The position numbers were made by a program, and so were the translations under genes. This document shows, in pieces, positions 16,579 through 25,265 of a DNA stretch of 64,000 bases. The first letter of the stretch is position 1. Every line of letters begins with the position of its first letter. The stretch is from Bacteroidia bacterium (GTDB lineage Bacteria; Bacteroidota; Bacteroidia; UKL13-3), in contig JAIBAK010000004.1 of NCBI GenBank assembly GCA_019695215.1, positions 1-64,000 of the forward strand, written 5' to 3'. The notes beneath the pieces are model-generated. The model saw nothing but the letters and a program-made list of their open reading frames with translations, was not told the origin of the DNA and did not search any database.

Positions 16579-17706
16579 TTACTTACCTCCGAAGTAGTCC
16601 TTTTCGAGCTGACCGGCACGCTCGGGGTCGTCCTTGCGCATCTGATTGTAAGCCTCCGGGTCTTTATCGAGGTAGTCTTCGAGCTTCCAGTCCTTGCGGC
16701 TGGCCTCGAGGTCAGCTTTCTTTTTGTTTTTGTCCAGCTCGGCAGAAAGCTGCGTTTGTACCGGCAACGATTCAATGGCATCTGCTGTGCCCTCGGGGTC
16801 GTTGATGTATGCCTGCACATAAATTTCCTTTTGCGAGGCGGGGATTTTCTTTGCAGTAATGCCAGCAAGCACCGCTTTTTCAGCCTTTGCCTTTGCTTTT
16901 GCCTCTGCACTTTTTTGGGCGCTATCGTTGTCGGCAGCCTTCTTTTTCATAGCCTCCAGCGCCTCTTTAATTTGCTCGTCCGTTGCGTCAGCATCCAGAC
17001 CGAGACTCGAGATTAGCTCGTCTCTTTCCATATACTTTTTTTTGGGTTTTTGTGTCTGTTTTGAATTGGGCGCTCCGCAAGCCTGTAACATGGTTGCGGC
17101 TTCTGCGTCTATCGGTTCGTCTGTGCCTGTCACATCGTCAACGAGGCCAGCTTCTTTTGCTTCCGCTGCTGTCATCCACTTGTCACCGGCTGACCACATT
17201 TTTTCTATCTCGTCTTCGGTCTTGCCCATTTTGGTGGCGTATGCCTTGCGATATTCTGCGGTAATGTCCTTTAACAATTTCAGGTCGTTTTCAATCTCAG
17301 TTTCATTTCCACCGGTGGGCATCATTGGTTTGTGAATCATAAACTGAGAGTTGGGGCGTGCCTCGGAAGGGAAGTCGGTGAGGAACCTGGTTGCCGCACT
17401 GGCAGCCATTGCACCCACCTGAATTTGCACGCTGTCGAAACGTTTAAGCTCTGCAACCATTTCGCTTGCATCAAACACGTTTCCGCCCGGTGAGCTGAGA
17501 TAAACCACAGCGTCTTTTATGCCCTTGCCTAAAAACTCGTCAACAATCTCGGCCACCTTTTCAGCATTCAATGTTTCAGAGCCGAGGTAGCCGCGTATCT
17601 TAATAAGTGCTTTGCCGCCTTTGGCTTCGGCAGTCACAGTTCCCGTTTTTTTAACGGGCTTATCTGCGGTTATTCTGAGCGTTTTTTTCAGCTTCATCGA
17701 GGGCAA
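16579..17706 (-). CDS. Head maturation protease with scaffold domain (gpI-like)
   Basis: 375 aa. Residues 25-190 are ClpP/S49-like: VVYLSSPGGNVFDASEMVAE gives the oxyanion loop, MAASAATRFL the catalytic serine (AAS), and MIHKPMMPTGG the histidine. Residues 230-375 are a highly charged, Lys/Glu-rich coiled coil (AEAKAKAKAEKAV) that serves as scaffold. First gene of the leftward late operon, facing the terminase gene across a 148-base divergent region. Confidence 0.8.
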   Translation of the reverse strand: MPSMKLKKTLRITADKPVKKTGTVTAEAKGGKALIKIRGYLGSETLNAEKVAEIVDEFLGKGIKDAVVYLSSPGGNVFDASEMVAELKRFDSVQIQVGAMAASAATRFLTDFPSEARPNSQFMIHKPMMPTGGNETEIENDLKLLKDITAEYRKAYATKMGKTEDEIEKMWSAGDKWMTAAEAKEAGLVDDVTGTDEPIDAEAATMLQACGAPNSKQTQKPKKKYMERDELISSLGLDADATDEQIKEALEAMKKKAADNDSAQKSAEAKAKAKAEKAVLAGITAKKIPASQKEIYVQAYINDPEGTADAIESLPVQTQLSAELDKNKKKADLEASRKDWKLEDYLDKDPEAYNQMRKDDPERAGQLEKDYFGGK

Positions 17707-17854
17707 AATTCATCTGCTTTAAAGGCCCGCGCAAATCGGTTCCACGTTTCAGGAACTCATAACTCCCGAATCAGGATTGAAGCAATACCGAAATGGAATA
17801 AGCAAAAAAATACACTCCGTTTACAACCCAATTTTGTGACACAAATAGCACGAA
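17707..17854. promoter_or_regulatory. Divergent late promoter region with palindrome
   Basis: 148 bases separate divergently read virion operons. A perfect palindrome TTTGTG-A-CACAAA (17833-17845) lies 10 bases before the terminase start. It is a candidate operator for a late activator or repressor. No textbook -7/-33 pair is obvious. Confidence 0.45.
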
Positions 17855-18355
17855 ATGGCAGATACCAAAAAGCTGAAAAAGGCTGCTGAAATAATGTTCA
17901 TAGAGCAGGGGAAGCAACAAAAAGAAATTGCGCAAACCCTCGGTGTTTCTGAAAAGACATTAAGCAACTGGGCAAAGGCAGGAAAGTGGAAAGAGAAGCG
18001 AATAGCCCGCATGAACTCGGCAGAGAAACGGACGGAAGACATAAAGCAGGTTATTGGAAGTATAACAGAACGCAGGCTCGAGATAGCCCGGGAAATTGTT
18101 GAGGCAAAAAGTGCGGGAGATAAAAAGCTGGTGGCCGCGTTACAGATTGAGGCGGTTGCCATCGGGCAAGAAGTTGCCATGTACTCGAAGGCGTTGCAGG
18201 TTGTTGAGAAAGATAACAAACCAACGCTTGCCATGTACCTGCAAATAATGGACGAGATTTTCAGAGCCATGCAGGCGTTTAGCCCGTCCCTTCACCTTCA
18301 AACATTAGACTTTCAGGAAAGCCACTTGGCTGACATAACCGAGAAACTTGCATGA
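17855..18355 (+). CDS. Terminase small subunit / DNA-binding protein
   Basis: 166 aa. N-terminal HTH (QQKEIAQTLGVSEKTLSNWAKAGKW), then a helical region (ITERRLEIAREIVEAKSAGD). Overlaps the large terminase gene by 4 bases. HTH-plus-coil and location fit the Mu-type small terminase (DUF1804-like), which recognises phage DNA and recruits the packaging motor. Confidence 0.7.
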   Translation: MADTKKLKKAAEIMFIEQGKQQKEIAQTLGVSEKTLSNWAKAGKWKEKRIARMNSAEKRTEDIKQVIGSITERRLEIAREIVEAKSAGDKKLVAALQIEAVAIGQEVAMYSKALQVVEKDNKPTLAMYLQIMDEIFRAMQAFSPSLHLQTLDFQESHLADITEKLA

Positions 18356-19872
18356 GGGCAAAAGACAAAGTTGCGGTCGAGCGGTACAAAAAGAAATTAG
18401 AGCTTATACGGAGCGCTGGTTTATCTGTAACGTTTGAAACAGCAAAGGAAAAAAGGGAAATCATTGAGCGATGCAAAACGGACATTCCGTTTATGGTCGG
18501 ATATTTATTTCCGCATTATGCAACATCTGAATGCGCAGACTTCCAAATTGAATTTGCAAAAAAGGTTGGCCGAGACCAGAAAATAAAAGCCTTTTGCCAA
18601 TGGGGAAGAGGTCAGGCAAAGAGTGTTTGGAACGATATAATTATACCGTTTTGGCTGCACTTTATAATGGGCGAACCCACGTACCTGGTTATTATCGGCA
18701 GCAGCTCCGATAAAGCAGAGCAGCTTATCGAGGACATCAAAGCCGAGCTGGAAGTAAACCCGAGAATGATTGCGCACTTCGGAGAACAAAAACAGTTGGG
18801 AAGTTGGGAGGGTAAATTCTTTGTAACCAAAGGCGGATTTATCGGGCAGGCTTTGGGCATTGGCAAAAACGTTCGCGGTTTGAGAGTGCGCGGAAGGCGG
18901 CCAACGCTTCTTGTAATTGACGACATCGAAACCGAAGAGCTGAACAATAACCCTGAACGACAAATCAGGTTAGCCAAGTGGGTTGAGAAAAGTTTAATTC
19001 CTACAATGGACGGCCCTGTACGGAGGTTGATATATGCACACAACCGCTATGCTGAAACAATGGTTCAAACCATATTGCAGGAGCGGCACCCCAAATGGTT
19101 TGTTCACGATGTGCCCGCATACGACCCCATAACATACAAACCTACATGGCATCAAAAATACCCTGATAACTATTTCAGGGATTTGGAAGACGAGATAGGA
19201 ATTATAGCAGCGTTATCCGAGTACAACAACCAACCGCATGTTGAGGGGGAGATATTCAAAGAGGAACAAATACAGTGGGGCGATATGCCTGCGCTGAATC
19301 ATTTTAAAATTATCGTTGGGCACTGGGACGTTGCTTATGCAGGTACAAAAACAAGCGACTACAATGCGGTTGAAATAATGGGTTTGAAGGATAAAGACTT
19401 TTGGCACATTGACTGTTTTGTAAAGCAATGTAAAATGCGCGATGCAATCGCGTTCATGTGCGATGTGCAAAAGAACCTTCCAAAAACTGTTATTATCCAC
19501 TGGCAGTTTGAAGCACAGTTTTGGAACGATGAAGTAGAGCGAACAATTGATGAGGTGCAACAAGAAATGGGCGTGCTGCTGCTCATAAGCAAAATACCAA
19601 CACCCACCGGAAACAAGTACGACAGGATATTGCAATTACAGCCCCGGTATCAAAACAGCCGGATATACTATAACAACAAAAAGAAATCGCACAAGGACAC
19701 GCAAACAGGCTTGGCGCAGTTATACGCAACACAGCCGGGAAACAAGAAAAAAGACGACTGGCCTGACGCGCAACACCAGTGCATTGAATTTCTGCAAAAA
19801 TATATCCCTATGGGTAAAGCATCGGGCAATTTTCAAACGGGGCGAATGCTTCCCCACAATGAAAGGATATGA
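18352..19872 (+). CDS. Terminase large subunit
   Basis: 506 aa. ATPase motifs: WGRGQAKSVW (P-loop-like GRGQAKS), and LLVIDDIETEEL as Walker B. C-terminal nuclease domain has HWDVAYAGTK, and KKDDWPDAQHQCIEF near residue 480. Mu gp28-like. It packages DNA headful-fashion into proheads, including flanking host DNA in Mu relatives. It is coupled to both neighbours by 4-base overlaps. Confidence 0.85.
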   Translation: MRAKDKVAVERYKKKLELIRSAGLSVTFETAKEKREIIERCKTDIPFMVGYLFPHYATSECADFQIEFAKKVGRDQKIKAFCQWGRGQAKSVWNDIIIPFWLHFIMGEPTYLVIIGSSSDKAEQLIEDIKAELEVNPRMIAHFGEQKQLGSWEGKFFVTKGGFIGQALGIGKNVRGLRVRGRRPTLLVIDDIETEELNNNPERQIRLAKWVEKSLIPTMDGPVRRLIYAHNRYAETMVQTILQERHPKWFVHDVPAYDPITYKPTWHQKYPDNYFRDLEDEIGIIAALSEYNNQPHVEGEIFKEEQIQWGDMPALNHFKIIVGHWDVAYAGTKTSDYNAVEIMGLKDKDFWHIDCFVKQCKMRDAIAFMCDVQKNLPKTVIIHWQFEAQFWNDEVERTIDEVQQEMGVLLLISKIPTPTGNKYDRILQLQPRYQNSRIYYNNKKKSHKDTQTGLAQLYATQPGNKKKDDWPDAQHQCIEFLQKYIPMGKASGNFQTGRMLPHNERI

Positions 19873-20288
19873 TTTATTTAACACAAGACGACCTTAATTT
19901 AGAGAGCTTCGAGCGCTTCATTACCGAAAGCACGGGAGGCGACAGCTCCATTGTTGACAATGCAGAAAAGAAAGCAATTGCGCACTGCAAAACATTCCTG
20001 AGCCGTTACGATGTGGAGGACGTGTTCGATGAAGAGGAGCCGATACGTGACGAACACCTCGCAAACATTATTGCGATAATTACCTGCTACAAAATCATTA
20101 GCCGAAATGCTGCGCGCAAGGTGCCGAGCGATGCCCGTGAGGATTACAAATGGGCGCTCGAGCAACTGGAAAAAATACAGACGGGTCGCGTAACGCTGGA
20201 ACTTCCGCCCCGCATTGATTCCAGCACCGGCAACGCGGTAAGCAACGCCATATTCGGAAATATATCCAACCCTGATTTTTACATTTAA
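19869..20288 (+). CDS. Head-tail connector, Mu gp36-like (DUF1320)
   Basis: 139 aa. MIYLTQDDLNLESFERFITE opens in DUF1320/gp36 style, followed by the helical pattern AIAHCKTFLSRYDVEDVFDE and LANIIAIITCYKII. In Mu this gene lies after the capsid; here it lies between terminase and portal. Confidence 0.7.
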   Translation: MIYLTQDDLNLESFERFITESTGGDSSIVDNAEKKAIAHCKTFLSRYDVEDVFDEEEPIRDEHLANIIAIITCYKIISRNAARKVPSDAREDYKWALEQLEKIQTGRVTLELPPRIDSSTGNAVSNAIFGNISNPDFYI

Positions 20289-20292
20289 CCCT

Positions 20293-21552
20293 ATGGGCAT
20301 ACAAGACACACGTTTATTTAAGTGGCTGCAACGAGAAGTTTTTAGCCTCACTGACGACAGAACAATAATGGTGGAAAACGCACTGAGGCGTGGCGCTGAC
20401 GATAAGAAAAGCAGCAAGCTGGACTTTGAGGCAAAGAACATGGCCGCAAAGACTTTGAAAGATTGGAAAGATGCCATAAGCCAGGCCACCGACCCCGAAG
20501 AGCCAAACCGCGAAGCGCTGGAACTGCTTTACGAAAACCTGATGCTCGACAACCACCTCGCCAGCACCATTGAAACACGCATACTGTTTTGCCAGCGCTC
20601 GGCATTCAAATTCATTGGCGAGGACGACAAGGAGAACCCCGACATTTCAAAACTGTTTGAAAGGCCGTGGTTCAATGACCTTATTTGGAAAGTGCTGATG
20701 AGCCAGTTTAAGGGAACCACCCTGCTGGAAATTTTCGAGCTGAATGCCGAAGGTGAACTCGGTTGCATTACCGAAATACCGCAGGCGCATTTCAATACGG
20801 TAAAAGGGCTTATTTTAAAGTCACCGGGCGACACAACCGGGTGGGACTATCGCGAGGGAGCTTTCGCACAAAACTACCTTCAAATTGGACGCAATGACGA
20901 TTTAGGGCTATTGGCGCAGATAGCAACCATTGTGCTTGCCAAAAAACTGGGCATGGGTTCTTTCCTCGATTACGTGGACAAATTCGGAGTACCGCCCATT
21001 TTCATTACCACCGACCGGGAAGACGACAACCGGTTGAAAGAGCTGTGGACTGCTGCCTCAAAATTCAAGAGCAACAATTTCATGGTTGGACGCGGGCAGG
21101 AAAAATTCGAGGTTGGTAATGTAGGCGGCCCGGGCGTGGCTCCTCACCAGGCGTTAATCGAACTTTGCAATAGCGAAATAAGCAAACGCATACTGGGAGG
21201 ATCAGGGCTTACCGATGAAAAGAGCTTTGTAGGTGCTGCCGAGATTCAGTTCCGTTTGGCACGCGACCGTTTCGAAGCCGATAAACTGCTGTTTAAATAC
21301 ATTTTCAACGCCCATGTAAAGCCCATGCTAATAAACCTCAGCCCTGTGTATGCTCCTTTGGCAAACCACCGTTTTGATTGGGATAACACGGAAAGCCTTA
21401 CCCAAATCCAAATTATTGACACTATACAAAAGTTTGGAAGTCTTTACGACATTGACCCGGAATACATAACCAAAGTAACAGGCATCCCGATTACCGGCAT
21501 TAAGCAAAATATTCCTACGCTGCCGCCCGGAGGTGGGGACGCGGGAAAGTAA
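20293..21552 (+). CDS. Portal protein (Mu gp29-like, DUF935)
   Basis: 419 aa. Matches DUF935 portals: LLYENLMLDNHLASTIETR, FEGTTLLEIFEL-like segment (SQFKGTTLLEIFELNAEGEL), GMGSFLDYVDKFGVPPIFIT and KRILGGSGLTDEKSFVGAAE. Forms the dodecameric ring through which DNA is packaged. Followed by the gpF-like gene as in Mu. Confidence 0.85.
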   Translation: MGIQDTRLFKWLQREVFSLTDDRTIMVENALRRGADDKKSSKLDFEAKNMAAKTLKDWKDAISQATDPEEPNREALELLYENLMLDNHLASTIETRILFCQRSAFKFIGEDDKENPDISKLFERPWFNDLIWKVLMSQFKGTTLLEIFELNAEGELGCITEIPQAHFNTVKGLILKSPGDTTGWDYREGAFAQNYLQIGRNDDLGLLAQIATIVLAKKLGMGSFLDYVDKFGVPPIFITTDREDDNRLKELWTAASKFKSNNFMVGRGQEKFEVGNVGGPGVAPHQALIELCNSEISKRILGGSGLTDEKSFVGAAEIQFRLARDRFEADKLLFKYIFNAHVKPMLINLSPVYAPLANHRFDWDNTESLTQIQIIDTIQKFGSLYDIDPEYITKVTGIPITGIKQNIPTLPPGGGDAGK

Positions 21553-21587
21553 CAAACGAGAGGCTGTTGCGTGCCTCTCTTAAATTC

Positions 21588-22784
21588 ATGTTTTCCCGCG
21601 TAGAGGCATACTACGGAAAGCCCGGGCAATGCGGACACCCTGAGTGCCAAACACCCGAGCTTGAAGCCATTGACCTGAGCGGTTGGGAAAAGCTGATAAA
21701 GCACCTTGCAACCGAAATGCAACAGGGAAATTTGAAGCCCGCGCAACTGAACCGGGAAAGCCTGCTGAAAACATTTGAAGAGCTGAACAAAGGTGCTGCA
21801 AGCGGGTACGGCAAAGGCTGGCAAAACAGCAATGAGAAAAAACCGCCAAGCCGTGACGCATTGCTGATGCAACGGAATATTTACCGCTTCTCGGGTGCAA
21901 AGAATTATGCCATGCTTCTTGAAATGAACAGCAAGCTCACAAAGGACGGACAGCGTGTAAGTGAAGAGGAGTTTTTGCAGGAGGCTTTAAAGCTCAACAA
22001 GAACCTGAACATAAACCACGCACAGGCAGAGTATCAAACAGCGGCACACAGCAGCACAATGGCCGCACAGTGGGAGAGTTTCCAGCGCAACAAAAAACTT
22101 TATCCCAACCTGAAATATAAAACGCAAGGAGACGACCGCGTAAGGGACGACCACCGGAGCTTAGACGGAAAGATTGCACCCATTGACAGCGACTTTTGGA
22201 AACGGTACTATCCGCCCAATGGTTTCAGGTGCCGGTGCTATGTGGTGCAAACAGCAGCCACACCAAGCGAAGAAATACCAACGGAAGTACCGGAAGTAAA
22301 ACCCGAGTTCAGAATCAATGTAGGGTTGACGCATCAGGTGTTTAACGAAGATGGCAAAAGCGCTCACCCGTATTTCATCCTGTCCAAACGTGTGCCGCAG
22401 GTGAGGCAGCGCATTGAAACGTACCTGGTACAGAAGAACCGGCAGGACGTGCGCGATTGGGCTTACGGCTCATTGAGCGGCAAGTCCATCAAAAATGAAA
22501 AGGTTGCAAAGGGTATAAAGATTTCCAACGCAGACATCAAACACATTACAGGCGGTTCGCACAAAGACCAGCTCGACAGGAACGATTTGCTTTACAACTT
22601 GAGCGATGTTTTTGCCGGTGCGCAGTTTGTGCGGGAGGCACCGGAAACACGCGGGCGGTACCAATACCTCCGTTGGCTTTACTTCAAAGCTGCCGAGGGA
22701 GATTTCTTTTTTAACGTGGTGGAGCTGCGGGACGGTACATTGAAACTGCACTCGATAACAGACAAGATAAAAGGGGCCGAGTAA
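21588..22784 (+). CDS. Head morphogenesis protein gpF-like with C-terminal nuclease-like domain
   Basis: 398 aa from ATG 21588 (MFSRVEAYYGKPG); a TTG at 21567 would add 7 residues. The middle (RVRDDHRSLDGKIAPIDSDFW ... YPPNGFRCRCYV; quoted in parts) is the Mu gpF / SPP1 gp7 signature. The last about 130 residues (from DVRDWAYGSL) look like a separate module with ISNADIKHI, GGSHKDQLDRND and a terminal strand-rich segment, the form of phage Barnase-EndoU-ColicinE5/D-RelE-like nucleases (PBECR) that are known to be fused to head proteins. If so it might be injected with DNA. Confidence 0.7.
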   Translation: MFSRVEAYYGKPGQCGHPECQTPELEAIDLSGWEKLIKHLATEMQQGNLKPAQLNRESLLKTFEELNKGAASGYGKGWQNSNEKKPPSRDALLMQRNIYRFSGAKNYAMLLEMNSKLTKDGQRVSEEEFLQEALKLNKNLNINHAQAEYQTAAHSSTMAAQWESFQRNKKLYPNLKYKTQGDDRVRDDHRSLDGKIAPIDSDFWKRYYPPNGFRCRCYVVQTAATPSEEIPTEVPEVKPEFRINVGLTHQVFNEDGKSAHPYFILSKRVPQVRQRIETYLVQKNRQDVRDWAYGSLSGKSIKNEKVAKGIKISNADIKHITGGSHKDQLDRNDLLYNLSDVFAGAQFVREAPETRGRYQYLRWLYFKAAEGDFFFNVVELRDGTLKLHSITDKIKGAE

Positions 22785-22789
22785 CTTAT

Positions 22790-22811
22790 CCTATGGTTAG
22801 CAAACCATAGG
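22790..22811 (+). other. Hairpin between gpF-like and gpG-like genes
   Basis: CCTATGGTT-AGCA-AACCATAGG is a perfect 9-base stem with 4-base loop in the 66-base gap of the head operon. There is no T run, so it more likely affects mRNA processing or stability than termination. AGGAGG follows but is about 37 bases from the next start. Confidence 0.6.
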
Positions 22812-22850
22812 AGGAAACCCAAGCCCCTTTCAGTAACAAAGGTAATAAAA

Positions 22851-23369
22851 ATGGCGATAGTAAACAGGGAAATTGATTTTGAGCAGATAGGCAGAGACCT
22901 GCTTAAACAGATACCGCACGATGTGGGGCAAATGGCCCTGAGCCATTTTAAAGGCAGTTTCAGAAAGCAGGGTTTTACCGATTACGGTTTTGTTGCATGG
23001 CCCAAACGCAAAGACCATTTTTCGCACAAAATACTAATGCTTACAAACTCGCTGATGCAAGACCTTAAAGTGCGAGAGGAACGCATGAGCAGAATTGAAC
23101 TGAGCACAACATTACCATACGGAATAATACACAACAACGGTGGAGTTATCAGGCTCCGGGTATCGGAAAAGATGCGCAAGTTTTTTTGGGCCATGTTCAA
23201 GAAAACACAGGACGAGAAATGGAAAGGACTTGCCACTACTAAAAAGCGTTACTTAACAATACGCATTCCCAAACGGCAATACATCGGGCACAGCCATGTG
23301 CTCAACAAAAAGATTGATAACTACCTGTTGAATAAGATTGAAACAGCATTTAAAAAAGGATTAGGATAA
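22851..23369 (+). CDS. Virion morphogenesis protein, Mu gpG-like
   Basis: 172 aa. Features HFKGSFRKQGFTDYGFVAW, IKLSTTLPYG-type segment (SRIELSTTLPYGIIHNNGG) and C-terminal RIPKRQYIGHS, all typical of the phage virion-morphogenesis (tail completion) family. It acts in joining head and tail in Mu (gpG). Starts after a 66-base gap with a hairpin. Confidence 0.75.
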   Translation: MAIVNREIDFEQIGRDLLKQIPHDVGQMALSHFKGSFRKQGFTDYGFVAWPKRKDHFSHKILMLTNSLMQDLKVREERMSRIELSTTLPYGIIHNNGGVIRLRVSEKMRKFFWAMFKKTQDEKWKGLATTKKRYLTIRIPKRQYIGHSHVLNKKIDNYLLNKIETAFKKGLG

Positions 23370-23370
23370 T

Positions 23371-23922
23371 ATGCAAAACTGGAAAGATTTATACCTCGAG
23401 ATAGCCGACAAGTTGGCCGAAATAGAGGGCATCAAATGGGTTGACCTTTGGCATAACCAAATAACATTTTTGGACGATGAGCACGAGTTCCCAACCCCGG
23501 CCATATTCCTTGCCTTCCGAACCATAGCCACGGAAGACGCAGGGCAGAAACTGCAAACCATCCGCCTTCAGGTGGAAGCATACCTGTATTACGAAACGTT
23601 TGCCGACACCTACAAAGATTCGGTTAACCAGGATTCGGCCCTCGCATTTTTGGAACACCTGAACAGCATTTATGCAAAGCTGCATGCCACCACCGGAGAT
23701 AACTACTCAGAAATGCGGAGGACGGGTTTTAACCCTGTTGACACGGGCGGAGCTGGTAACTTATACCTCACCATGTTTGAATGCAACCTGGTTGATGCTG
23801 CGGCCTTCGTTGAGTACGAACAATCGGAAGAGCTTGAAGTAACCCCGGAAAAACCGGACGAGCCTTTGCCGGATGCAGAGCCACAGGAAACAGGATTGCC
23901 GGAGTTTGTTATACCCGATTAA
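23371..23922 (+). CDS. Probable tail terminator (gp37-like)
   Basis: 183 aa. MQNWKDLYLEIADKLAEIEG, then FPTPAIFLAFRTIA and RLQVEAYLYYETF, as in minor-tail/terminator proteins that cap the tail tube; C-terminus is acidic and proline-rich (TPEKPDEPLPDAEP) and probably disordered. It is the last gene of the rightward operon and its end overlaps the convergent 61-aa gene by 14 bases. Confidence 0.6.
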   Translation: MQNWKDLYLEIADKLAEIEGIKWVDLWHNQITFLDDEHEFPTPAIFLAFRTIATEDAGQKLQTIRLQVEAYLYYETFADTYKDSVNQDSALAFLEHLNSIYAKLHATTGDNYSEMRRTGFNPVDTGGAGNLYLTMFECNLVDAAAFVEYEQSEELEVTPEKPDEPLPDAEPQETGLPEFVIPD

Positions 23923-24094
23923 AAACGATGTTTTCGACAGTGCGGGCAGAACGGAAAAACTTTTTGCCTACGCGGGAAAGGATATAATCCTGCGTGTAAA
24001 CCGGTATGCCGTCCGCCTTTATGTTCAGCAGGCGGTGGTATTCCTTTTTTACCGATTCGTAAAACTGTATGGTTGATTCTTTGACAACTGCCAC
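23909..24094 (-). CDS. Small HTH-like protein, candidate late regulator
   Basis: 61 aa (MAVVKESTIQFYESVKKEYH...). The C-terminal half (YILSRVGKKFFRSARTVENI plus VFNR) fits a helix-turn-helix of the form used by small phage regulators. It is alone on the minus strand between the early operon's terminator and the rightward head operon, with a promoter-like TATCTTTG box and a palindrome just upstream. Mu's Mor and C activators occupy a comparable middle position, but I see no sequence match to them. Confidence 0.5.
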   Translation of the reverse strand: MAVVKESTIQFYESVKKEYHRLLNIKADGIPVYTQDYILSRVGKKFFRSARTVENIVFNRV

Positions 24095-24097
24095 AGT

Positions 24098-24122
24098 ACA
24101 AAGATATAATCCCGTTTCGGGA
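24098..24122 (-). promoter_or_regulatory. Promoter box and operator-like palindrome
   Basis: On the minus strand TATCTTTG (24100-24107) matches the Bacteroidota -7 box TAnnTTTG, directly preceded by TCCCG-TTT-CGGGA (24110-24122), a perfect 5-base-arm palindrome. Spacing suits a repressor or autoregulator acting on the 61-aa gene. Confidence 0.45.
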
Positions 24123-24161
24123 CTTACTTAAATGCGGCCTCTGCCACTTTTCAACATTGCA

Positions 24162-24191
24162 TAAAAAAAGCCCCGGGGTTGCCGGAGCTTT
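24162..24191 (-). terminator. Rho-independent terminator of early operon
   Basis: A GC-rich stem (AAAGCTCCGG / CCGGGGCTTT on the minus strand, one mismatch) with a 5-base loop followed by seven T. It lies 20 bases downstream of the last early gene (stop at 24211). Confidence 0.8.
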
Positions 24192-24210
24192 ATACAGCCA
24201 TTGCCTGCGC

Positions 24211-24915
24211 TCAGTTCTTCACGACCGTAATAACCGGAGCACCCACGTTCCAGTTCCACGTAATCTTGTCGGAAATGAACCTTTGAACCACATTGCTTTT
24301 GCCGTTGATGTCGTCCTGTTTAAAAGTGGTACTGCCCCAGTAAAAAAGGAACAGGTCGGCCATTGCCTGAAACGACCCGGTAATTGTTACCGAGCTGATG
24401 CGGCCACCGGCAGTGTTGGTAACTACCCGCAGGGTTTGCGGTGTGGAGCCAACGGCCACCTTTTCGGCAAACGTGGTGGTGAATGAACTGCCGGAACCGG
24501 TAACGCCCTGCTCGGCAAATCCGCGTTTCTGAATGTAGGCCGAAAGCTCATTGGCCCAAATGGGTGTTGAACCGGCCAGCACCACGCGGCAACCGTGTGC
24601 GCTCATGCGTTTGTATTGCTCCTGCTGCCGGTACTCTTCGGGTGTGCCGTACTGGCTAACGAACAGGGCTGAATCGGCACCGTGGTATTTATCGGCCACG
24701 GCCCGGGCGGCATCGGATGAATCCTTGCGGGCTTTGTCGGCTTTGGTGGCGGAGGCGCGTTGTAACCTGGCTGCCTGAAAAGCGCTATCCTCTGCGGCTG
24801 CAATGCGGGCGTTTTCCCGGGCTATCTTTTCGGCCTCGGCCTGTTTGTCGGCCTGCTGTGCGAACACGGCAGCAGAGGCCATAAGAATGAAAAGCAGGAG
24901 TATTGTTTTTTTCAT
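24211..24915 (-). CDS. Prophage-encoded exported protein, unknown
   Basis: About 234 aa from MKKTILLLFILMASAAVFAQQ, a clear Sec signal peptide; an upstream ATG at 24975 would bury it and is rejected. Mature protein begins with a highly charged Ala/Lys/Glu/Arg coiled coil (residues 22-75, AEKIARENARIAAAEDS), then a compact domain (SAHGCRVVLAGSTPIWANEL; EKVAVGSTPQTLRVV). Last gene of the early operon, before a terminator. Exported proteins from the early region are unusual; a lysogenic-conversion or exclusion role is possible. Confidence 0.65.
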   Translation of the reverse strand: MKKTILLLFILMASAAVFAQQADKQAEAEKIARENARIAAAEDSAFQAARLQRASATKADKARKDSSDAARAVADKYHGADSALFVSQYGTPEEYRQQEQYKRMSAHGCRVVLAGSTPIWANELSAYIQKRGFAEQGVTGSGSSFTTTFAEKVAVGSTPQTLRVVTNTAGGRISSVTITGSFQAMADLFLFYWGSTTFKQDDINGKSNVVQRFISDKITWNWNVGAPVITVVKN

Positions 24916-24974
24916 GTGCTGGTAAATGTTTAGCGTTTGCAAATTAAGCATTTTACGGGCCAAACTCTGCGGCA

Positions 24975-25265
24975 TTACTGGTTGCTCCGTAAAAGCCTTA
25001 CAATTCCGTTGTCGGAATGTAATAGGTGGTGCAGGTCGTTGCGCACGTAAAGTATGGCGGCCCGCTCTGCCGGTGTGAGCTTTACGCGGTAAGTTTCACG
25101 CACAAAACCGGCCACCTGCCTTTGCACCCGGGTAAGGAGCTGCGCAAGCACATGGCCCACGCATTCGTTGTGGTGCCCGGGCATAACGCTGCAAGTGGCC
25201 ATGTACAACTGCACCACCTCGGTAATTCCCTGCATATCGTTATAGTTTAGCTTAGGGCGTTTCAT
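24975..25265 (-). CDS. Small early protein, unknown
   Basis: 96 aa (MKRPKLNYNDMQGITEVVQL). Helical, with CSVMPGHHNECVGHVLAQLL and a basic C-terminus. Overlaps the GemA-like gene by 4 bases (ATGA). No family recognised; present in the same coupled chain as other early genes. Confidence 0.6.
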   Translation of the reverse strand: MKRPKLNYNDMQGITEVVQLYMATCSVMPGHHNECVGHVLAQLLTRVQRQVAGFVRETYRVKLTPAERAAILYVRNDLHHLLHSDNGIVRLLRSNQ

